From JANYCG01 sp031428695 (GTDB lineage Bacteria; Pseudomonadota; Gammaproteobacteria; Burkholderiales; Burkholderiaceae_C): DNA of 17,955 nt. The translations under genes were made by a program, and so were the position numbers. This document shows positions 12,427 through 17,955 of this stretch, piece after piece. The notes under the pieces were generated by a model, which worked only from the letters and a program-made list of their open reading frames with translations, ran no database searches and had not been told where the DNA came from. Within the stretch, counting starts at the first letter, position 1; each line of letters starts with the position of its first letter. The DNA is taken from contig JANOYE010000100.1 of the NCBI GenBank assembly GCA_031428695.1, positions 1 to 17,955 on the forward strand, read 5' to 3'.

Positions 12427-14547
12427 TCATTTGACTTCCATCAACGCGGTGTCCAGCGCCTTCTTGGCAAACTCGGCCCGCAACGCCTTGAGTTTTTCAC
12501 GCGGGTCTTCCCGCGTGGTGGTTTTGTCCAGCGCCATCTCGGCGATGAAGCGGCTCGGCTTGCTGGGCACACTCTCGCGGCCTTTCTTGCGCCGCTTAGT
12601 CCAGCTCACCGCCAAACTGCGCTGCGCGCGGGTGATGCCGACGTACATCAGGCGGCGTTCTTCCTCCAGGCGGCTTTCAAAATCAGCATCGTCCAGCCGG
12701 AACGGCAACAGGCCTTCGTTCACGCCGACCAGCAGAACGTGTGGCCACTCCAGCCCTTTGGCGGCATGCAATGTGCTTAAGGTGACGACATTTTGATCGG
12801 TCTGCCGCTCGGAAATCGTCGACAAGAGTGAAACGGTTTGTGCCACGTCGAGCAGCGACTTCACTTCGACGGATTCATTCGCACCCGACATGTCATCAAT
12901 CTGCCCGCCACAACGCGCCGACATCCATTCGCAAAAATCGAGCACGTTGCTCCAGCGCGCAGCAGCGAGTTTTTCAGTCTCTTCGCCGTCTTGCAAGAAT
13001 TGCTCGTAGCCGATTTCCTTGAGCCATTCCTTCAAAAAATCTGCGGCAGCCTCGGCGCCGATGGTCTGTCGCGCGCGGAACTCCAAATCGTTCACGTAAC
13101 GCCCAAACTCGTGCAGACTGCCCAGCGCCTTCTTGTTGACCACACTGCCCAGCGAGGGTGAAAACAGCGCTTCAAACAGGCTGACTTTGTACGACGACGC
13201 GAACGTGCCGAGCTGCTCCAGCGTCTGGTGGCCAATGCCGCGTTTGGGCGTGGTCACAGCGCGCAGGAAGGCCGGGTCGTCATCGTTGTTGATCCACAGG
13301 CGGAACCAGGCGCACAGGTCTTTGATCTCAGCGCGGTCAAAAAAACTGGTTCCGCCCGAGACTTTGTAGGGGATTTGCGCCTTGCGCAGCGCCTTCTCGA
13401 AGGGTTTGGCCATGTGGTTGGCGCGGTACAACACGGCGAAGTCGCGAAACTCCTTGTGGTGCATCTGCGGCGCGCCAGTGATGTCTCTGGCGTTGCGCGA
13501 CTCGGCCAGCACCTGCGTGCCCGCAATCAAGCCCTGTATGCGCGCCACGGTGCGTTCGGCTTCGTGCTCTTCGTTGTCGGCATCGACCACACGAACCGGC
13601 TCGCCCGCACCCAAATCGCTCCACAAATTTTTCGGAAACAGTTTCGGGTTGGGCGCGATCACGTTGTTGGCGGCTTGCAAAATCGCGCCGGTGGAGCGGT
13701 AGTTTTGCTCCAGCTTGATCACTTTGAGCGTGGGGAAGTCCAACGGTAGTTTTTTGAGGTTGTCCAGCGTCGCGCCGCGCCAGCCGTAAATGCTCTGGTC
13801 GTCGTCGCCCACGGCGGTGAACTTCGCCTCTTTAGCCGATTTGCCGCTGACCAGCAGCTTCAACAGTTCATATTGTGTGGCATTGGTGTCTTGGTATTCG
13901 TCTACCAGCAAATGGCCCACCAGGTCATGCCATCTGTGCGCAATAAGCTCATTATTTTGTAGCAACTTGAGTGGCAAGGAAATGAGGTCGTCAAAGTCCA
14001 CGCTTTGGTAGGCGGTGAGGCGTTCTTCATAACGCGCCATGATGCGGGCGATCTGGCGCTCGTCATTGTCCTTGGCCTGAGCCTCGGCGGCAGCGGCGTT
14101 CAGGCCCATGTTTTTCCACAGCGAGATCGTCCACTGCCAGCTGCGTGCGACCTTGGCGTCGGTGGTGCCGCCCGCGTCTTTCAAAATGCTGGTGACATCG
14201 TCGCTGTCCAGAATCGAAAACGCCGGCTTGAGGCCCAGCGCCGCGCCATCCGCGCGCAACATGCGCACGCCCAGCGCGTGAAAGGTGCAGATCACCACCT
14301 CTTTGGCCGGGCGGCCTATCAGCGCCTTGGCGCGTTCGCGCATCTCTGCCGCTGCTTTGTTGGTGAAGGTGATGGCGTAAATGCGTTTCGGCTCCAGCCC
14401 CGCCTGGATCAGCCGCCCGATCTTGTGCGTGATGACGCGTGTTTTGCCCGAGCCTGCACCGGCCAGCACCAGGCAGGGGCCGTGCATGAAATTCACTGCT
14501 TCTTGTTGGGCGGTGTTCAGGCCGAGGCCTGCGGGTGGTTGCAACAT
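12427..14547 (-). CDS. rep: Rep-type UvrD family 3'-5' DNA helicase
   Basis: 706-residue superfamily 1A helicase with all motifs: the Q-motif region LNTAQQEAV (10-18), Walker A GAGSGKT (30-36), Ia TFTNKAAAEM (60-69), II VDEYQD (215-220), III DDDQSIYGWRGA (248-259), IV EQNYRST, V TLHAAKGLEW and VI RRLMYVGITRAQ. The wording around FDDLISLPLKLLQNNE and HLLVDEYQDTNATQYELLK follows Rep more closely than UvrD or PcrA. Rep unwinds DNA 3' to 5', helps forks past protein blocks and restarts replication. The length is slightly greater than E. coli Rep, mainly through an extra stretch around 340-365 (RIQGLIAGTQVLAESRNARD). ATG 14547 has no visible Shine-Dalgarno. The stop overlaps the alternative pldA start, so the two leftward genes are probably co-transcribed. 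Confidence 0.94.
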   Translation of the reverse strand: MLQPPAGLGLNTAQQEAVNFMHGPCLVLAGAGSGKTRVITHKIGRLIQAGLEPKRIYAITFTNKAAAEMRERAKALIGRPAKEVVICTFHALGVRMLRADGAALGLKPAFSILDSDDVTSILKDAGGTTDAKVARSWQWTISLWKNMGLNAAAAEAQAKDNDERQIARIMARYEERLTAYQSVDFDDLISLPLKLLQNNELIAHRWHDLVGHLLVDEYQDTNATQYELLKLLVSGKSAKEAKFTAVGDDDQSIYGWRGATLDNLKKLPLDFPTLKVIKLEQNYRSTGAILQAANNVIAPNPKLFPKNLWSDLGAGEPVRVVDADNEEHEAERTVARIQGLIAGTQVLAESRNARDITGAPQMHHKEFRDFAVLYRANHMAKPFEKALRKAQIPYKVSGGTSFFDRAEIKDLCAWFRLWINNDDDPAFLRAVTTPKRGIGHQTLEQLGTFASSYKVSLFEALFSPSLGSVVNKKALGSLHEFGRYVNDLEFRARQTIGAEAAADFLKEWLKEIGYEQFLQDGEETEKLAAARWSNVLDFCEWMSARCGGQIDDMSGANESVEVKSLLDVAQTVSLLSTISERQTDQNVVTLSTLHAAKGLEWPHVLLVGVNEGLLPFRLDDADFESRLEEERRLMYVGITRAQRSLAVSWTKRRKKGRESVPSKPSRFIAEMALDKTTTREDPREKLKALRAEFAKKALDTALMEVK
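13937..13963 (-). repeat. Possible partial repeat copy inside rep
   Basis: Read leftward, the segment follows the pattern GCTA-N10-AGCT-N5-CGCA, exactly the spacing seen in the first part of the repeat at 11308-11334. It encodes the LLQNNELIAH stretch with unusually AT-rich codons for this gene. As I recall, E. coli Rep has LLQRNEEV at this place without a gap, so no insertion is implied, and chance is possible. Confidence 0.25.
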
Positions 14548-14568
14548 GTTGATTGGATTAGTGAAAAT

Positions 14569-14617
14569 GCGGTTTTATGCATATTTGATGTCATGACATT
14601 GAATATGCGCAAACCGC
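14569..14617. promoter_or_regulatory. Nested 49-bp inverted repeat between rep and the AEC permease
   Basis: Three concentric elements share one centre: outer GCGGTTT (14569-14575) / AAACCGC (14611-14617), middle GCATATT (14579-14585) / AATATGC (14602-14608), and an inner perfect 12-base palindrome ATGTCATGACAT (14588-14599). It fills about half of the 100-base divergent region, 21 bases from the rep ATG and 30 from the permease GTG. Likely roles are a regulator binding site for one or both genes, or a cruciform. It lacks a T run and is poorly placed for a terminator. Confidence 0.6.
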
Positions 14618-14647
14618 CATTGTCGATGGCTCGGCCACAATCTCCCC

Positions 14648-15613
14648 GTGCAGCAAATCCTCCTCATCACCTTCCCCTTCTTCGCCCTGGTGCTCGCCGG
14701 TTTCGTCGCCGGCAAGCGCGCCTGGTTGCCGCTGGAGGCGATTCCGGGCTTGAACGGGTTTGTCTTGTACTTCGCGCTGCCCTGTATGTTGTACCGCTTC
14801 GGCGCCAGCATGCCCGTGGCCCAACTCCTGGACGCCAGCGCGTTCATCACTTATTTGTTTTGCGCGCTCGTAACGGTTGGCTTCGCACTGGCAATCAGCT
14901 TCAACGCACGCATACGGTGGAAAGACGCGTCGTTGGGCGCCCTGGTGGCGGCATTCCCAAATACCGGTTATATGGGTGTGCCGCTGCTGGTGGCGCTGCT
15001 TGGCGCTCAAGCCGCAGGCCCGGCGATTGTCACGATCCTGGCCGATCTGTTTGTCACCAGTTCCTTGTGCCTGGCGCTTTCAACGCTGGATACGGCAGAT
15101 GAACATGGAACCTTGAGGGCGCTGAAGAATGCCCTCAAGGGCGTGGTGGTCAATCCCATGCCGTGGGCGATTCTGCTGGGGGCGCTCAGTTCCGCCATCG
15201 CCTTTGAGATGCCGAAAGCCGTGGCGCAAACTGTGGGCATGCTGGCCGACGCCGCCTCCCCGGTGGCTTTGTTCACTATTGGCGCGGTGTTGGCCCGCTC
15301 TCAAATCCTCACCAAGCAGGGGCACGCCGAGCCGCTGCGATGGGCTGACTATTTGCCGATTGCCTTGGTCAAACTCATACTTCACCCGCTCTTGGTGTTG
15401 CTCGTCGGCGCAACGGCGATTCATCTGGGCCTGCCGCTGGGGAAATTTCCCTTGACGGTGATGGTGCTGGTGGCCGCCTTGCCCAGCGCCAGCAATGTCG
15501 CCATGTTGGCGGAGCGGTTTGAGGCCGACAGCGGCCGCATCGCGCGCATCATTCTGGTGACAACCGCCGCGTCTTTCTTGACCATCTCACTGGCGGTGAA
15601 CTGGCTCACATGA
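14648..15613 (+). CDS. AEC (auxin efflux carrier) family permease
   Basis: 321 residues, almost wholly hydrophobic, with about ten membrane segments and a short central cytoplasmic loop, as in the AEC family. Conserved points: GFVAGKRAWLP after helix 1, FALPCMLYRFGAS (helix 2), AAFPNTGYMGVPLLVALLG (the N-T-G-Y-x-G signature) and AALPSASNVAMLAERF near the C-terminus, where AEC proteins have a P-x-x-x-N motif. Bacterial members transport malonate, malate or other organic acids and some act as efflux carriers; the substrate here is open. The start is a GTG with no obvious Shine-Dalgarno; no better in-frame start was seen. Divergent from rep across the nested palindrome; convergent with the YrdC-like gene, 21 bases from its stop. 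Confidence 0.9.
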   Translation: MQQILLITFPFFALVLAGFVAGKRAWLPLEAIPGLNGFVLYFALPCMLYRFGASMPVAQLLDASAFITYLFCALVTVGFALAISFNARIRWKDASLGALVAAFPNTGYMGVPLLVALLGAQAAGPAIVTILADLFVTSSLCLALSTLDTADEHGTLRALKNALKGVVVNPMPWAILLGALSSAIAFEMPKAVAQTVGMLADAASPVALFTIGAVLARSQILTKQGHAEPLRWADYLPIALVKLILHPLLVLLVGATAIHLGLPLGKFPLTVMVLVAALPSASNVAMLAERFEADSGRIARIILVTTAASFLTISLAVNWLT

Positions 15614-15634
15614 CTGGTGTTTGCCAGACTGCCA

Positions 15635-16330
15635 TCAACCCGCTGGAGCCGCCGAAGGGCGGGGCGGCAGCACAACGCCAAAGTGGCGGTTCAAAATGTC
15701 GGCGATGTTTTCAAAACACGAGCGCTGCCGCACCACTTCCAGCGTCTCGCAATTGAACAGGGTCGAAGACGCGGCCCACAGGTGGTACTTCATCAGGCCG
15801 TAGTTGATGGTGATGTCGGCAATCGCGGTGATCTCGGGCTCCATGTCTTCCACGCGGAACTTGGTGCCGTGCATCGACAAGTTCGCCGAGGAGCCAAACA
15901 ACAGAGTTTCACGCGCCAGGCTCAGGCGCGTGATCTCACGGTGAAACGGCCCGGCGTTGAGCAACATCAACAGCGTGTTGTGTTTGGTGCTGCGCTCAAA
16001 GGTGTCGGCGTCGAGCTTGCGCAACAGCGGGTGGTCGATGTTGCAAGGCGCAATCAAGCCCAGGGGCAAATCGTAATCTTGCGTGATGGCATCCACAATC
16101 GCCCGGCCTCGTGCGCTCAGCAGGTGCAGCTCGCGGTGCAAATCGGCGTTGCCCAGCATGGCGTTGAGTTTGGCGGGGGCGCGTTTTTTGGTGTCGAAAA
16201 TCTTCTTCAATGCTTGCGGTGCGGCGGCGATCAGCGAATACCCCACGTCATTGGGCAAGATGGCGATGCCGCCGGCCTGCATCACGTTCATGGCTTTTTG
16301 CGCGTCGGTTTCAACGGTCAAAACACTCAT
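15635..16330 (-). CDS. YrdC/Sua5/YciO-domain protein, divergent paralogue
   Basis: 231 residues from ATG 16330, which is backed by an AAGGAG at 16343-16338 and overlaps the upstream VOC stop as ATGA. The YrdC fold is shown by GGIAILPNDVGYSLI (20-34), the equivalent of the PTDT-Y motif, by TKKR (47-50) at the KxR site, and by LLFGSSANLSMHGT (143-156), the SxN nucleotide-binding loop. Canonical TsaC/Sua5 makes threonylcarbamoyl-AMP for the tRNA t6A modification. Here the first motif is altered (PNDV), there is no Sua5 C-terminal domain, and the neighbours are not translation genes. It may use the nucleotide/carbamoyl-binding fold for another job; tRNA modification cannot be excluded. The proline-rich tail (PPRPSAAPAG) overlaps a GC-rich hairpin. 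Confidence 0.85.
   Translation of the reverse strand: MSVLTVETDAQKAMNVMQAGGIAILPNDVGYSLIAAAPQALKKIFDTKKRAPAKLNAMLGNADLHRELHLLSARGRAIVDAITQDYDLPLGLIAPCNIDHPLLRKLDADTFERSTKHNTLLMLLNAGPFHREITRLSLARETLLFGSSANLSMHGTKFRVEDMEPEITAIADITINYGLMKYHLWAASSTLFNCETLEVVRQRSCFENIADILNRHFGVVLPPRPSAAPAG
15648..15668. repeat. GC-rich hairpin at the convergent gene ends
   Basis: GCCGCC (15648-15653) can pair with GGCGGC (15663-15668), or CCGCC (15649-15653) with GGCGG (15658-15662). It lies inside the last codons of the YrdC-like gene and 35 bases beyond the AEC permease stop. It could slow or end transcription from the permease side, but there is no T run, so it is not called an intrinsic terminator. Confidence 0.35.
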
Positions 16331-17220
16331 GGTGTCACTCCTTGCAATGGGGCGGGCCTGCAAATCCAGCGCAAACCCAGCGCGGCGGTTAGGTCAATGG
16401 AAAAAGCGCCGCCCACCAGTTGTTGAACCGCCAGGCCCAACTTCTCGCAGTCGGCAGCAAGCGTGGCGCAATCCGAAAACTCAAGCACCAAGGCGGTGGG
16501 CACCACGGCAGTCCGCGTGTCTTCAAAGGTGATGGTGATCGAGGCGTTGGGCAGTTGCAGCTCGGCGTGGTCGTTACCCGGCGCGGCAGCGGTCGCGGTA
16601 GTCTCGGTGGTCGATGTGGCCCCGCCCGCCACCAGTTGATCGCGCCACTGCAGCGCCAAATGCTTAGACCCGCTGTATTCAAGCCCCACCAGCGAGACGG
16701 CATGGTTGCGGTGGCGCAAAAGCTGGGGCGGCCGGATCAGCTCGGGCGTGAGGTGTTGCACCCAACACAGGTAACTCGGGTCATGCGGCGTCCAGGCGGA
16801 GCCAAAGTAGGCGAACCGGGCCAGGCCGCTGGCCCCCGCTTCGTTCACTGGCCGCGCCCAGTGCAGCAGCGGGCCCACGGCCACACCCCGGCTCTGGCAC
16901 AGTGGGTGGCAGGCGGCGGCATCCGAGGTGCCAAACGCCAGCACATGCAAGCCAAACCGCACCGACGTGGCCGACGCCAACTGGTGGCCCTGGCTCGGGT
17001 CGGTGATCTGCATCAACTCGATGTAGCCGTTCTCCAGCATGATCGAATGTTGCGCGCTGCCGGCCGACACCAATTGCCCCTGTTCGTTGGTTCGCGTATG
17101 GTCAGCGCGGGCGGTTTGCGTGAAGCCCAATTGCGCCATCAAGGCGCTGGTCGCAACAAGGTCTGGCACGATAAAGCCGACGTGGTCCAGGTGGATGCCG
17201 GTATCGATTTCCTTGTGCAT
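16327..17220 (-). CDS. Glyoxalase-like VOC superfamily protein
   Basis: 297 residues from ATG 17220. It opens with the VOC signature HLDHVGFIVPDL, in which the DHV His is a usual metal ligand, and continues with ENGYIELMQITDP, where the Glu of IELM is a second ligand position. This matches the glyoxalase-like PF13468 type, two beta-alpha-beta repeats in one chain. The second repeat starts near NHAVSLVGLEY. Between about 205 and 215 there is a low-complexity run of Thr and Ala. Possible roles are isomerisation, lyase or dioxygenase chemistry on a small metabolite; none can be chosen. An in-frame TTG at 17232 overlaps the upstream GntR stop (TTGA) and would add four residues. The end overlaps the YrdC-like start, so the three genes form a tight leftward operon. 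Confidence 0.82.
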   Translation of the reverse strand: MHKEIDTGIHLDHVGFIVPDLVATSALMAQLGFTQTARADHTRTNEQGQLVSAGSAQHSIMLENGYIELMQITDPSQGHQLASATSVRFGLHVLAFGTSDAAACHPLCQSRGVAVGPLLHWARPVNEAGASGLARFAYFGSAWTPHDPSYLCWVQHLTPELIRPPQLLRHRNHAVSLVGLEYSGSKHLALQWRDQLVAGGATSTTETTATAAAPGNDHAELQLPNASITITFEDTRTAVVPTALVLEFSDCATLAADCEKLGLAVQQLVGGAFSIDLTAALGLRWICRPAPLQGVTP

Positions 17221-17228
17221 GGCCGTGC

Positions 17229-17885
17229 TCAACCAAAAATGGTTTTTTTGGCCGCGAGAATGTGCGCCCGCATCGACGATTCAGCCCACACCCCATCGCC
17301 CGAGGCGATGGCATCCACCAGTTCCAGGTGCTGCGTGGCACTTCGCTGCAGCGACTCCGGCGTGTATTTCGCAAAGGTTTGTTTCACCAGCGGCACATGC
17401 ACCACTGCCACCAGCATTGAGGCCAGGCGCGGGTTCTTGCTGGCGTCCAGAATCAGGCGGTGAAAGCGGTTGTTGGACTCGGCGATCAAGCGCAGGTCAA
17501 GCTTGCCCCGGGCGGCATGGGTGAGCTCGGAGAACACGGCAGCCTCCTGCCGCATCTGCTGCACGTCAGCGGGCGTGGCGCGCTGGGCGGCCAGCGAGGC
17601 GGCGTAAGCCTCCAACAGGGCGCGCAGGTCAAACACTTCGAGCAGGTTGGTGTCGGTCCAGTCGATCACCACCGCGCCCCGGTTCGGACGAAGTTCCACA
17701 AAGCCTTCTGCCGCAAGCAGGGTCAGCGCTTGGCGAACCGAGGTGCGTGACACATTCGCCAGCGCGCACACCTCCACCTCGCGCACGCGGCTGCCCCCTT
17801 TGTACTGGCCGCTGCGGATGGCCTCGCGAATGGCCGCGCAGGCAGCGTCTACGCTGCTGGACGGACTGACTGGTTTGGCAGCCAT
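17229..17885 (-). CDS. GntR family transcriptional regulator (FCD domain)
   Basis: 218 residues. The winged helix-turn-helix covers about 10-75 (AIREAIRSGQYKGGSRVREV, then ANVSRTSVRQALTLLAAEGF, then RPNRGAVVID in the wing). The FCD effector domain covers about 80-212, with probable metal ligands Asn138 or nearby, His142 (NNRFHRLIL), His186 (QHLELVDAI) and His208 (MRAHILAA). The first ligand is Asn where many FCD proteins have Asp. Regulators of this kind usually respond to small carboxylates and repress neighbouring catabolic genes. It is shorter and clearly different from the FadR-type regulator at 3486. It overlaps the TTG alternative start of the VOC gene and follows the upstream partial gene by 12 bases, so it lies within an operon rather than controlling from a separate promoter. 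Confidence 0.9.
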   Translation of the reverse strand: MAAKPVSPSSSVDAACAAIREAIRSGQYKGGSRVREVEVCALANVSRTSVRQALTLLAAEGFVELRPNRGAVVIDWTDTNLLEVFDLRALLEAYAASLAAQRATPADVQQMRQEAAVFSELTHAARGKLDLRLIAESNNRFHRLILDASKNPRLASMLVAVVHVPLVKQTFAKYTPESLQRSATQHLELVDAIASGDGVWAESSMRAHILAAKKTIFG

Positions 17886-17891
17886 CAGCGT

Positions 17892-17914
17892 CAGTATTCA
17901 GCGCCAGTATTCAG
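17892..17914. repeat. Tandem direct repeat at the end of the last partial gene
   Basis: CAGTATTCAG occurs at 17892-17901 and again at 17905-17914, a period of 13 bases with the next bases (CGC/GGC) also close. The two copies straddle the stop codon of the leftward partial gene. Confidence 0.7.
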
Positions 17915-17955
17915 GGCGCGAGAAGCCTTTGGCCTTGGGGTCAGACTCGATGAAC
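17898..17955 (-). CDS. 3' end of an unidentified leftward gene
   Basis: On the minus strand the frame is open from the window edge to a TGA at 17900-17898 and ends with SDPKAKGFSRPEYWR. It is followed by the GntR gene after 12 bases on the same strand, as in an operon. Only 18 codons are visible, too few for a family assignment. The short, charged C-terminus and the tight spacing support a real gene end. Confidence 0.45.
   Translation of the reverse strand, partial: FIESDPKAKGFSRPEYWR

Noticed and set aside
14005..15102. 365-codon rightward open frame opposite rep and over the AEC permease
   Set aside because: No recognisable domain; it overlaps two strongly supported genes and is a typical antisense frame in GC-rich coding DNA.
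15617..16426. 269-codon rightward frame opposite the YrdC-like gene
   Set aside because: Composition is that of an antisense shadow (many His, Gln, Arg and Val), while the minus strand carries YrdC motifs and a good ribosome site.
16420..17463. 347-codon rightward frame opposite the VOC and GntR genes
   Set aside because: Antisense to two genes with clear family motifs; no start signal or domain supports it.
1..17955. CRISPR arrays, insertion sequences, integrase or prophage genes
   Set aside because: No regularly spaced repeats, transposase or integrase motifs were seen, although the flanking direct repeats prompted a look.

Overview
The window looks like a chromosomal segment of a GC-rich betaproteobacterium, most probably Burkholderiales of the Comamonadaceae type (Polaromonas, Rhodoferax or Acidovorax-like). 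The pointers are a short NtrX-like regulator without its AAA+ domain, a Bug-type tripartite tricarboxylate (TTT) binding protein, several type III (CaiB/BaiF) CoA-transferases, and an AT-rich dispersed palindromic repeat. The assignment rests on recognised protein families and style, not on a database search.

Layout. (1) 1-1771: the 3' end of a NtrY-type histidine kinase, an NtrX-type response regulator, then tRNA-Phe(GAA) with a strong intrinsic terminator. (2) 1772-2195: a non-conserved-looking AT-rich gap holding one copy of a roughly 50-bp repeat and one doubtful short ORF. (3) 2196-11269: an organic-acid/acyl-CoA catabolic cluster. A leftward type III CoA-transferase diverges from a rightward run: FadR-type GntR regulator, thiolase-like protein, hot-dog hydratase, Bug solute-binding protein, double-domain CoA-transferase and a second hot-dog dehydratase. 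Four junctions are either start/stop overlaps or very short gaps, so this is probably one operon. A second copy of the 50-bp repeat, in the same orientation, follows immediately. (4) 11396-14547: leftward rep (UvrD/Rep helicase) followed by pldA (outer-membrane phospholipase A). (5) 14648-15613: a rightward AEC-family permease, separated from rep by a nested 49-bp inverted repeat. (6) 15635-17955: a leftward operon with the 3' end of an unknown gene, a second GntR/FCD regulator, a glyoxalase-like VOC protein and a YrdC/Sua5-like protein.

How the cluster could work (inference): the Bug protein binds an exogenous carboxylate, type III CoA-transferases activate it or pass CoA between acids, the two hot-dog enzymes hydrate or dehydrate enoyl-CoA intermediates, and the thiolase-like protein carries out or assists a C-C bond step. 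The thiolase-like protein lacks both the nucleophilic Cys and the GHP-loop His, but has Tyr where SCP2-type thiolases have the His of HDCF. This makes a retro-aldol type cleavage or a non-thiolytic role worth considering. The double CoA-transferase keeps the catalytic Asp only in its C-terminal half. The substrate cannot be read from the sequence. The cluster, its divergent operator region and its flanking direct repeats are the most interesting parts of the window.
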